From Virgibacillus salexigens (GTDB lineage: Bacteria; Bacillota; Bacilli; Bacillales; Amphibacillaceae): DNA of 64,000 nucleotides. The translations under genes were made by a program, and so were the position numbers. Shown here one piece after another: positions 8,764-15,998 of this stretch; the stretch's first letter is position 1; each line of letters begins with the position of its first letter. The notes beneath the pieces are model-generated. The model did no database searches. It was not told where the DNA came from and saw only the letters and a program-made list of their open reading frames with translations. Location: positions 62,001 to 126,000 of the forward strand of contig NZ_BNEO01000001.1 in the NCBI RefSeq assembly GCF_014905415.1, written 5' to 3'.

Positions 8764-9543
8764 TTAAGCATAAGCACTCGATCCACCATCTACTCGCAAT
8801 ATATCACCTGTTACAAAGTCAGATGCCCGTGAGGCCAAAAACAGTGCAGCTCCTTTAATATCTTCATCTTTACCAAAACGATTCAACGGGGTACCTGCCA
8901 AAATTTTGTCTCCTCCTTTATCTAACAAACCTTTGGACATTTTCGTTGGAAAAAATCCAGGCGCAATTGCATTTACCTTAATATTATATTTACCCCATTT
9001 AACAGCTAAATCCTTTGTAAAAGTCATCACAGCCCCTTTACTTGTATTATAGCCAATGGTATTCATAACAGTTGGGTCAGACCCACCAAAGCCTGCAACC
9101 GACGCAAGATTTATAATTTTCCCTTGTTTTTGTTGAATCATGATTTTTCCTACTTCCAAGCTCATCAAATAGGTGCCTGTTATATTTACATTTATCACCT
9201 TTTCCCATGCCTCAAATGGCATTTCAATAACTGGAGCGCCCCACGTTGCCCCACTATTATTTACTAAAATATCAATCCTTCCAAAGTGTTCTACTGTTGC
9301 CTCTACAACTTTTTTAACATCTTCTTGTTTAGAAATATCGCATTCACATGCTAGTGCATCGATGTCAAAGCGTTGCATAAGTTCTTCACTTTTTTCCTTA
9401 CAAGCATCTATCTTTCGAGAACATAAGATGACATTTGCTCCACTTTCTGCATAAGCCTCGGCAATATGTGCACCAAGTCCACGCCCTCCTCCGGTAATAA
9501 TCGCTGTTTTCCCTGCAAGATTGAATAATTCAGTAACACTCAT
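8764..9543 (-). CDS. SDR-family oxidoreductase (3-ketoacyl or 4-ketoacyl reductase-like)
   Basis: Classical SDR of 259 aa with cofactor motif TGGGRGLG near residue 16, NNSGATWG (in place of NNAG) near 94, the catalytic serine in IINLASVAG, and YNTSKGAV near 165; the C-terminus ends [13 protein letters not shown]. The gene overlaps the ACAD gene by four bases (ATGA at 9540-9543), so it is translationally coupled. In the P. putida levulinate operon an SDR (LvaD) reduces the 4-keto group to give 4-hydroxyacyl-CoA; this gene is the best positional counterpart. Actual substrate unknown. Confidence 0.85.
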   Translation of the reverse strand: MSVTELFNLAGKTAIITGGGRGLGAHIAEAYAESGANVILCSRKIDACKEKSEELMQRFDIDALACECDISKQEDVKKVVEATVEHFGRIDILVNNSGATWGAPVIEMPFEAWEKVINVNITGTYLMSLEVGKIMIQQKQGKIINLASVAGFGGSDPTVMNTIGYNTSKGAVMTFTKDLAVKWGKYNIKVNAIAPGFFPTKMSKGLLDKGGDKILAGTPLNRFGKDEDIKGAALFLASRASDFVTGDILRVDGGSSAYA

Positions 9544-10766
9544 GACAACTCCACCTTTTGTTTATATTTTCTCATTTCTAATTTAGCTATCTGACGCCGA
9601 TGAACTTCATCTGGCCCATCTGCTAATCTAAGTGTACGTGCATTTGCCCATCCAGCGGCTAAGTGGAAATCATCACTCACTCCGGCAGCACCAAATGCCT
9701 GGATAGCTCGATCAATCACCTGTAAAGCCATATTAGGTGCTACAACTTTAATCATTGCAATCTCAGCTTTTGCATCTTTATTTCCTACCGTATCCATCAT
9801 ATAAGCTGCTTTCAACGTTAATAGCCTGGATTGTTCTATCTCAATGCGTGAATTAGCCACCCATTCTTGAATAACGCCCTGCTCTGCTAATTTTTTTCCA
9901 AAGGTTTCACGCTCTTGAATACGCTTACATAATTGTTCTAGTGAACGCTCTGCTAAACCAATTAATCGCATACAATGATGGATTCTTCCTGGTCCTAATC
10001 GCCCTTGAGCAATAGCAAATCCTTTTCCCTCTCCCCATATCATATTTGCTTCAGGAACTCTCACATTATCATAGGTGATTTCAGCATGGCCATGCGGTGC
10101 ATCATCATAACCGAATACAGGAAGCATCCGTTCAACTTTCACACCTTCTGTATTTAAAGGTACAAGGATCATTGATTGTTGTTCATGTTTTCGAGCTGTC
10201 GGATTCGATTTCCCCATAACAATAGCAATTTGGCAACGAGGATCTCCAGCACCTGACGACCACCATTTTCGACCATTGATAACATACTCATTTCCTTCTT
10301 TTTTAATACTCGTACCAATGTTCGTTGCATCACTTGAGGCAGCATCTGGCTCCGTCATAGAAAAACAAGATCGTATTTTCCCTTCTAATAATGGTTGTAA
10401 CCATTCTTCTTTTTGAGCTGGGGATCCATAACGTTCAAGTACTTCCATATTTCCAGTATCTGGAGCACTGCAATTAAATACCTCGGGTGCGATCGAGGAC
10501 CTTCCCATAATCTCACATAGAGGAGCATATTCTAGGTTGGTTAATCCCCCACCAACATCACTATTAGGTAGAAATAAGTTCCATAATCCCCTTTCCTTCG
10601 CCCTTTCTTTTAACTCTTCCAGGATTGGCGGGATACGAGACCAACGGTTTGCTTGGGATTTAAGTTGTTCCTTGTATACTTGCTCATTCGGGTAAATAAA
10701 CTCTTCCATAAACTGATGTAGCTTGGTTTGTAAATTTAGTACCTTATCAGAATACGAAAATTCCAT
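9540..10766 (-). CDS. Acyl-CoA dehydrogenase of the ACAD10/ACAD11 type
   Basis: FAD-dependent acyl-CoA dehydrogenase-fold protein, 408 aa. FAD and substrate motifs include [16 protein letters not shown], the KWWSSGAG segment, and [13 protein letters not shown]. The C-terminus has [16 protein letters not shown], the signature seen in ACAD10/11 in place of the common YEGTNEIHR. That points to the branch whose members eliminate phosphate from 4-phosphoacyl-CoA. The start at 10766 is chosen because GGAGGAAAG sits just ahead; an in-frame ATG 21 nt upstream lacks a proper site. First gene of the operon. Confidence 0.88.
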   Translation of the reverse strand: MEFSYSDKVLNLQTKLHQFMEEFIYPNEQVYKEQLKSQANRWSRIPPILEELKERAKERGLWNLFLPNSDVGGGLTNLEYAPLCEIMGRSSIAPEVFNCSAPDTGNMEVLERYGSPAQKEEWLQPLLEGKIRSCFSMTEPDAASSDATNIGTSIKKEGNEYVINGRKWWSSGAGDPRCQIAIVMGKSNPTARKHEQQSMILVPLNTEGVKVERMLPVFGYDDAPHGHAEITYDNVRVPEANMIWGEGKGFAIAQGRLGPGRIHHCMRLIGLAERSLEQLCKRIQERETFGKKLAEQGVIQEWVANSRIEIEQSRLLTLKAAYMMDTVGNKDAKAEIAMIKVVAPNMALQVIDRAIQAFGAAGVSDDFHLAAGWANARTLRLADGPDEVHRRQIAKLEMRKYKQKVELS

Positions 10767-10796
10767 TTTCTTTCCTCCCATCCTCATATATAAAAT

Positions 10797-10820
10797 AACA
10801 TACCTACCGAATAGTATGTT
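10797..10820. promoter_or_regulatory. Operator-like inverted repeat in the catabolic operon leader
   Basis: Perfect 7-bp arms AACATAC and GTATGTT separated by 10 nt (ctaccgaata). The site starts 15 nt downstream of the predicted -10 box, covering the likely start of transcription, and so is placed to block transcription. The TetR protein encoded at 8176-8742 is the obvious candidate ligand. Confidence 0.65.
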
Positions 10821-10835
10821 CTGAATCTTATGTAT

Positions 10836-10863
10836 ATTATAACAAAATAATGACGATTGGCAA
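10836..10863 (-). promoter_or_regulatory. SigA-type promoter of the nine-gene catabolic operon
   Basis: On the minus strand TTGCCA (-35), 16 nt, TATAAT (-10). It lies about 70 nt upstream of the ACAD start and just upstream of the inverted repeat at 10797-10820. Confidence 0.7.
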
Positions 10864-10879
10864 TACCTATTCCCAACCT

Positions 10880-10920
10880 AAAAAAAGACTGTACTGATTT
10901 TGCTCAAGTTCAGTACAGCC
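10880..10920 (-). terminator. Terminator of the NSS transporter operon
   Basis: On the minus strand GGCTGTACTGA pairs with TCAGTACAGTC (one G-T pair) around an 11-nt loop and is followed by seven T. It lies 13 nt after the small-subunit stop. Confidence 0.88.
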
Positions 10921-10932
10921 TTTATGTTTAAT

Positions 10933-11034
10933 CTATTGCTTCGATTTTTTAACCGCATAGGTAATACTAGCAGCTAAACCTCCCCAAATAATTACAACTG
11001 AAAGAATCATAAGTAAGATGGCACTACCACTCAT
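10933..11034 (-). CDS. MetS-like small subunit of NSS transporter
   Basis: A 33-residue single-span membrane peptide: short N-terminus MSGSA, hydrophobic helix LLMILSVVIIWGGLAASI, basic tail VKKSKQ. It starts one base after the transporter stop; its ribosome site GGGAGG lies in the transporter's last codons. Size, WGG motif and position match the small subunit (MetS type) of the MetP/MetS methionine/alanine importer. It probably stabilises the NSS protein in the membrane. It is followed directly by a terminator. Confidence 0.8.
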   Translation of the reverse strand: MSGSAILLMILSVVIIWGGLAASITYAVKKSKQ

Positions 11035-11035
11035 A

Positions 11036-12574
11036 TTATTTGGCCTCCCTTTTATCTGACTGTTGATTCGCTTGGGTTCCATTTTGCTTCCATTTCGTCA
11101 GGGACATAATGACACCAATTATCAATGCAGCTGCTGCAACAGCCCAACCACCATATAGAATAAACACATCTGGATAACCTTCATAGTTGCCTGTTGGAGT
11201 ATCAAATTGCTTCATCAAATTTTGACGGAATAAATCAAACATCATATATCCTAAAACAATGGGTGTAATAACATTTAGACTTAAAGTCCACCACCAGCCT
11301 AAACGAATATCGGAGACTTCGTCTGCATGTGCTTTGATATTCTTCACTTCACGGAGTATCCATGCAATAAGCACAACTTCTACTAATCCAACTAATGCCA
11401 CGCCAAATTGATTAATAAAATAATCTGCTGCATCTAGGAAGTATAACCCACCTTGCGTAGCAAATAGTAAGGAAATAATGGCAGCTGTTCCACCACCGAA
11501 TAATACTGCTTTCGTTCTAGAGATTTTAAATTTATCAACTAAACCTGCGATATACGTCTCTGTGATTGACATTAACGACGTTAGGCCGGCTAAAACCAAC
11601 GATGCAAAAAATAAGAATCCAAATAATCCATTTAGTCCAGGAAATTCATTAATAATAGCTGGGAATACGACAAATGCTAATCCCACTCCACCGGAAACAA
11701 CCTCATCTACCCCCACCCCAGATTGTGTTGCCATAAAGCCTAGTACAGAGAATACCCCTATACCTGCAAGTAACTCAAAGCTTGAATTACCAAATCCAGT
11801 GATAAATGCATTATTTGTAATATCTGATTTCTTAGGTAAATAGCTTGAATAAGTAATCATAATCGCAAATGCAATCGAGAGACTGAAAAATATTTGACCG
11901 TATGCTGCTACCCATACTTCCCCAGACCAAATCTTACTAAAATCTGGTGAAAAGAAGGCTTCCAATCCAGCCAAAGCACCGTCTAAAGTTACGGCTCGAA
12001 TAACAATAATAAGGAAAATAATTACTAATGCAGGGATAAATATCCGATTGGCTACTTCTATTCCTCTCTTTACACCTTTGAATAAAATACCCAATACCAC
12101 AATCCACACAATAATAAGCGGTATTAGTACTCCTGGCACAAGACTTCCTGCTTGACCTGGGTCTACCGTTCGATTTAAAAAGTCATTCATTAAAAATCCT
12201 TCGGTGTCTGATCCCCAGCTTAAATTAAAGGAAAAAACGGAATAAGATATTGCCCAGGCAATAATAACAGAGTAATAGGTAGATATTACGAAGGCTACTA
12301 AAACAGCCCACCAACCAACGAATTCGGTTTTTTTATTTAATCGCTTATAGGATAATGGTGCAGATCCACGGTATTTATGACCTAGTGTGAACTCCATAAT
12401 AAGTATAGGAATTCCAGCGGTTAATAATGCAAATAAATATGGAATGATAAATGCTCCTCCACCATTCTCATAAGCAACCGCAGGAAAGCGCCAAATATTA
12501 CCTAAACCGATTGCTGACCCAACAGCAGCCATAATAAACCCTGCTCTTGTTCCCCACTGTGAACGAGTATCCAT
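11036..12574 (-). CDS. Sodium-dependent NSS-family amino acid transporter
   Basis: 512 aa, about 12 membrane helices. The first helix contains GFIMAAVGSAIGLGNIWRFP, the classical unwound sodium/substrate-binding segment of the neurotransmitter:sodium symporter family. Other family features are ENGGGAFIIPY and the helix-6 segment AYGQIFFSLSIAF. With the adjoining 33-residue subunit, a MetP-type methionine/alanine uptake system is the likely role. Substrate is not provable from sequence: no S-box or other methionine control is seen upstream. The ribosome site GGGGGAAG lies somewhat far from ATG. Confidence 0.88.
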   Translation of the reverse strand: MDTRSQWGTRAGFIMAAVGSAIGLGNIWRFPAVAYENGGGAFIIPYLFALLTAGIPILIMEFTLGHKYRGSAPLSYKRLNKKTEFVGWWAVLVAFVISTYYSVIIAWAISYSVFSFNLSWGSDTEGFLMNDFLNRTVDPGQAGSLVPGVLIPLIIVWIVVLGILFKGVKRGIEVANRIFIPALVIIFLIIVIRAVTLDGALAGLEAFFSPDFSKIWSGEVWVAAYGQIFFSLSIAFAIMITYSSYLPKKSDITNNAFITGFGNSSFELLAGIGVFSVLGFMATQSGVGVDEVVSGGVGLAFVVFPAIINEFPGLNGLFGFLFFASLVLAGLTSLMSITETYIAGLVDKFKISRTKAVLFGGGTAAIISLLFATQGGLYFLDAADYFINQFGVALVGLVEVVLIAWILREVKNIKAHADEVSDIRLGWWWTLSLNVITPIVLGYMMFDLFRQNLMKQFDTPTGNYEGYPDVFILYGGWAVAAAALIIGVIMSLTKWKQNGTQANQQSDKREAK

Positions 12575-12752
12575 ACGAAGACTTCCCCCTTTTCCCCTTT
12601 TTAAACTATTTATATGTTCATAGTTTAAAGGAATGTTTTAAAAGTTTGTTTTTTTCTGATATTTATGCTTGTATTATAACGGTACTTTTCGCCTATGTCA
12701 AAGAAATTATTTAAAATTCAAGATATTGCCAATTGACCGATATTGATCTTGA

Positions 12753-12789
12753 CAAAAACATCCATCCTCTTGAAGAAAAGGATGGATGT
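12753..12789 (-). terminator. Terminator of the NhaC-family gene
   Basis: Perfect 10-bp stem ACATCCATCC / GGATGGATGT with a 12-nt loop; on the minus strand the 3' arm runs into TTTTTG. It follows the transporter stop at 12794 by a few bases. The rest of the 12575-12790 gap shows only the A/T-rich upstream region of the NSS gene. Confidence 0.88.
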
Positions 12790-12793
12790 ACGA

Positions 12794-14353
12794 TTAATGT
12801 TTACTTGATTTTGTATTTTTCAGGAAATGAATAAGTACAGCAAAGGCTGTAATGATAGCAATTGTTACTAATAACGGCAGGATCACTTGGTTGGTAAACC
12901 CAATTAATAAATATCCTACTGCAGCCGAAACTGCTGCTAAAATAGCATATGGCAACTGTGTAAGCACATGATCTATATGATTGGAGCCGGCACCAGTAGA
13001 GGATAAAATTGTCGTATCAGATATTGGTGTACAATGATCGCCAAATACAGAACCTGCAAGTACGGCTGCCATGGAAGGTAATAACATATCTATATCTGTA
13101 ATCACAGTCACTTCTGCTGCTATTGGCAGCATAATTCCAAATGTTCCCCATGACGTTCCTGTTGCTAATGCCATAAAGCCTGCAATAATAAAAAATAAGA
13201 ATGGCAATAGTGAAGGGCTAATGGATGAATTATTCACAATTTGTGCCAAGTATTCTCCAGTTTTTAATGTTCCGATAATCGACCCAATCATCCAAGCCAA
13301 TAAAAGAATATAAATTGCTGGCAGCATCGTCTTTATACCTTCAACGATAATTTTTTCTGCATTATTTTTTGGTTTCCCTTGTACTGCATGGAAGATATAG
13401 GCAGTTAATACTGCTGTAAGCCCACCAATAAATAGAGAAAGGTTTACGTTTGTATTTGCAAAAATAGTTAATATACTTATTTCACCTTCACTAGCATTTG
13501 CTCCAGTTATTAGCATTGAAATGATCGTGGCTGCAATAAGTACTCCAATTGGAACAAGCAAATGATATATTTTCCCAGATTGATGAGCTTCAAATGTATC
13601 ACTTAAATCTCCTGGTACATTATCTTGTTCTGGATCTATTAATGCTCCAGTTTTAACCGCCCTTTTTTCATGTTTCCTCATTGGGCCAATATCCATCTTG
13701 AGATAGGCTACAAGAAACACAAGTAAAATAGCTCCCAAAGCGTATAAATTAAAAGGTATCATTTTAATAAATGCTTCTAATGGTTCCATTGATGTGATAC
13801 CATTTGCTGCAAGTAATCCACCAATAATACCGATGATATATGCTCCCCAACTAGAAATTGGTGAAATAACAGTTACCGGTGCTGAAGTTGAATCGATAAT
13901 GTAAGCAAGCTTTGCTCGAGAAATTCGATGTCGGTCTGTTAACGGACGAGCTATTTGTCCTACTGCTAAACTGTTAAAATAATCATCAATGAAAATGATA
14001 ATACCTAGCACTGCACTCATCGCTTGTGCACCAACACGCGTCTTCACTCGTTTAATCATCCACTCTCCAAAAGCACGGCTTCCTCCTGAGGCTTGTAGAA
14101 AAGCAGTCATCATTCCAAGTAAAAGGAGAAATCCTAATAACAGTAGATTACCAGTATTTGGAGCCCCGTCTGTAACAAAAATAGTATATAAATTATTTCC
14201 TATTTCTTTTAGCGAATCCCAAATTGCAAAATCATGAATGAGTAACGCTCCTACTACAATTCCTGTCCCTAGAGACAGTAAAACATTTCTCGTTAATAGT
14301 ACAAGTACCAGCATTAATACTGCTGGGATAAGTGAAAAAATGGTTCCTTCCAT
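12794..14353 (-). CDS. NhaC-family transporter, predicted lysine importer (LysW type)
   Basis: Polytopic membrane protein of 519 aa, NhaC superfamily. Motifs include IDDYFNSLAVGQIARPLTDRH (split here into its parts: IDDYFNSLAVG and ARPLTDRHRISRAKLAY), SWGAYIIGIIGG, GTSWGTFGIMLP and GDHCTPISDTTILSSTG. By name NhaC proteins are Na+/H+ antiporters. Here the leader carries a lysine riboswitch, and NhaC-like genes with this control were predicted long ago to be lysine transporters (LysW). I therefore favour lysine uptake, perhaps sodium-coupled. The start at 14353 has GGAGGTAA at good spacing; the ATG 15 nt upstream overlaps that site. Confidence 0.82.
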   Translation of the reverse strand: MEGTIFSLIPAVLMLVLVLLTRNVLLSLGTGIVVGALLIHDFAIWDSLKEIGNNLYTIFVTDGAPNTGNLLLLGFLLLLGMMTAFLQASGGSRAFGEWMIKRVKTRVGAQAMSAVLGIIIFIDDYFNSLAVGQIARPLTDRHRISRAKLAYIIDSTSAPVTVISPISSWGAYIIGIIGGLLAANGITSMEPLEAFIKMIPFNLYALGAILLVFLVAYLKMDIGPMRKHEKRAVKTGALIDPEQDNVPGDLSDTFEAHQSGKIYHLLVPIGVLIAATIISMLITGANASEGEISILTIFANTNVNLSLFIGGLTAVLTAYIFHAVQGKPKNNAEKIIVEGIKTMLPAIYILLLAWMIGSIIGTLKTGEYLAQIVNNSSISPSLLPFLFFIIAGFMALATGTSWGTFGIMLPIAAEVTVITDIDMLLPSMAAVLAGSVFGDHCTPISDTTILSSTGAGSNHIDHVLTQLPYAILAAVSAAVGYLLIGFTNQVILPLLVTIAIITAFAVLIHFLKNTKSSKH

Positions 14354-14466
14354 TGCTGTTACCTCCATATAAGATTGTTTACAAAAGGAAAGAAAACATA
14401 CTGTTCAAGAAAATGGGATAAGTAACTGTGGGGGGTGTCCGTTAGAAAGGTAGCTTTTGTAGACAG

Positions 14467-14503
14467 AAAAAAAGACAATGATAGAAAATAACCTACCATT
14501 GCC
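14467..14503 (-). terminator. Expression-platform terminator of the lysine riboswitch
   Basis: On the minus strand GGCAATGGTAG pairs with CTATCATTGTC (two G-U pairs), 8-nt loop, then seven T. It lies between the aptamer and the NhaC start, where a transcription-attenuating riboswitch would place it. Confidence 0.85.
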
Positions 14504-14528
14504 TTTACAATATACGTTATCCTCCATT

Positions 14529-14715
14529 TCGATCAGTAGTTCTCCATGCGACTTCTTTGCATGACAGTATACTTCTTATTCAAAAGCATACCAGTAACAA
14601 TAAGCCTGACACCTATTGTACTTCGGCAGTAAATCCTTTCCTCCATCATCCTAGTTGTCATCCTCCGACTGAGTACTCATATCTATTGCACCTCTACCTC
14701 ACCGATCTGATAAGG
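14529..14715 (-). promoter_or_regulatory. Lysine riboswitch (L-box) aptamer
   Basis: Read on the minus strand the leader has the ordered L-box signatures: GAGGTAGAGGTGC, a GAGTA loop, GGAGGATGAC, GGAAAGG, TGCCGAAGTA, ACTGTCATGC and a closing GGAGAACTACTGATC that can pair with the 5' end. The helix and loop spacing fits the five-way lysine aptamer. Lysine binding would favour the terminator at 14467-14503 and switch off the NhaC-family gene. Confidence 0.88.
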
Positions 14716-14739
14716 TTTATTATTCAAATTATTATATTA

Positions 14740-14768
14740 AGTATAGCAAGGTTTTAATTATTATTCAA
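14740..14768 (-). promoter_or_regulatory. Promoter of the lysine riboswitch transcript
   Basis: Minus strand TTGAAT, 17 nt, TATACT. It overlaps the last codons of yunB and lies just upstream of the L-box aptamer, so the transporter has its own promoter. Confidence 0.7.
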
Positions 14769-15527
14769 GTCATCTTTTGGTACTGAGATATTTGGTCCAC
14801 CCTCGTCACCCCCATAAAAGTCAGGGACATCTCCCATTAATACTCGAGAGTCAACATAGACCCTAGTACTTATCTCCGATGGTTCAGTCGTAAATGGAAC
14901 AACAATTTGTGCATTGACAGTGACTGGGATATAAATCTCAATTAATACTGCGTTTATCCCAAATTTCTTTACCTCATACTCTACATCTGATTGAATACTA
15001 CCGACAATTTCAAAATGGACAGGAACTTTTGGACCTAAATTAGATAATATTGTACTTCCTGTAGCTTGCCCAATCGGAATCTCTACCACAGTAGGATCTT
15101 TATCAGCTAAATCATTGGCTGTATCCCCATAGTCCTGCGGCTCCATATCCGGATCATCTGTGTTCAGCGTTTCACCTTTATTCATTCCATATAAGAAGTA
15201 TTCTGCTCGTTTTGTAGCTGTTCGTAAGGCGCGATTGACAGCAGATGATTTCCAGCCAACAATTGCTGGACTGCCATTATCCTTTGTCGTTACTTCCATT
15301 AAATCATCGAAGCTAATATTTTCCGTTGATTTAACTGCTTCATTGATTGTCCGTGTCGCAAACTCTTGTGTTTTTTGATTTGCTATCTCCATTAAAGGCG
15401 GGGTTATCCCTTTATCCACGATGATGATACTAAGGGAGGTCAAGATTACAAAAGCAATTGTCGTCATTAAAAAAACAACCTTTACTGGAGATGTTGTTCG
15501 CAGTTTAAATCTTGGTCGTCTACCCAT
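14754..15527 (-). CDS. yunB: YunB-like sporulation protein
   Basis: 257 aa with a basic N-terminus, one membrane segment at about residues 20-40 (VKVVFLMTTIAFVILTSLSI) and a long extracytoplasmic domain of no enzymatic motif. Gene order yunB-yunC-yunD-yunE identifies it as the homologue of B. subtilis YunB, a sporulation protein of unknown biochemistry. The start at 15527 is preferred: AAGGGGGT precedes it with normal spacing, and the ATG 21 nt upstream overlaps that site. A perfect 10-bp hairpin (15539-15566) lies just 5' of the ribosome site. Confidence 0.8.
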   Translation of the reverse strand: MGRRPRFKLRTTSPVKVVFLMTTIAFVILTSLSIIIVDKGITPPLMEIANQKTQEFATRTINEAVKSTENISFDDLMEVTTKDNGSPAIVGWKSSAVNRALRTATKRAEYFLYGMNKGETLNTDDPDMEPQDYGDTANDLADKDPTVVEIPIGQATGSTILSNLGPKVPVHFEIVGSIQSDVEYEVKKFGINAVLIEIYIPVTVNAQIVVPFTTEPSEISTRVYVDSRVLMGDVPDFYGGDEGGPNISVPKDDLNNN

Positions 15528-15538
15528 ACGAAAACCCC

Positions 15539-15566
15539 CTTGAAACAAACTTATGCTTGTTTCAAG
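15539..15566 (-). other. Hairpin adjoining the yunB ribosome site
   Basis: Arms CTTGAAACAA and TTGTTTCAAG pair perfectly over 10 bp with an 8-nt loop. On the minus strand the 3' arm runs straight into GGGGGT. No T-run follows, so it is not a normal terminator; it may affect translation or mRNA stability. Confidence 0.5.
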
Positions 15567-15623
15567 TTAGTTAGAATTTAAAATCTACATAAATAAAATG
15601 CCTCCCTCTTAGGAGACACTAAC

Positions 15624-15968
15624 TTAAGATATTCGTATTAAGGCATCCTTGCCAATCATACCTTCTTCCCAACCATATTGTTCCTTTGCAGAATGAGTTA
15701 CCTTCTCTAGTGGTGCATGTAGTAAATCATCAATCGTACGAACACCTACTGCACGACCTGCAATAACTTCTCGATCTGCCAATTTTTCACTTAACAAATC
15801 CACATCTAATGCAGCACACATAATGTAACCAATTTCATTCGAGATAATTAATAAATTCGTCTTAGGCAACTCAACACAAATAGCTGTAAAGAACATACCA
15901 TCCTCTACTTCTAATGGATTTACTGTAATCATAAGTGTAAACGGCCTCCCCTTCATCCTAGTCACCAT
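15624..15968 (-). CDS. yunC: YunC-like DUF1805 protein
   Basis: Small cytosolic protein of about 114 aa. The conserved core LPKTNLLIISNEIGYIMCAALDVDLL and EVIAGRAVGVRTIDDLLHAPLE is the DUF1805 signature found in B. subtilis YunC. Biochemical role unknown. The start is uncertain: TTG at 15980, ATG at 15968, and ATG at 15956 are in frame and none has a good ribosome site. It lies 18-30 nt after yunD, so translation may be coupled to that gene. Confidence 0.8.
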   Translation of the reverse strand: MVTRMKGRPFTLMITVNPLEVEDGMFFTAICVELPKTNLLIISNEIGYIMCAALDVDLLSEKLADREVIAGRAVGVRTIDDLLHAPLEKVTHSAKEQYGWEEGMIGKDALIRIS

Positions 15969-15998
15969 ATCTATATGCAAAAGGAGGCCATGGCGTCA

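Noticed and set aside
14557-14757. Plus-strand 66-codon frame opposite the lysine riboswitch
   Set aside because: Its span is fully explained by the L-box aptamer on the other strand; composition is unlike protein and no ribosome site is present.
15960-15976. Plus-strand AAAAGGAGG followed by ATG
   Set aside because: Excellent ribosome-site match, but the frame stops after about 15 codons and runs against yunC and yunD; regarded as chance.
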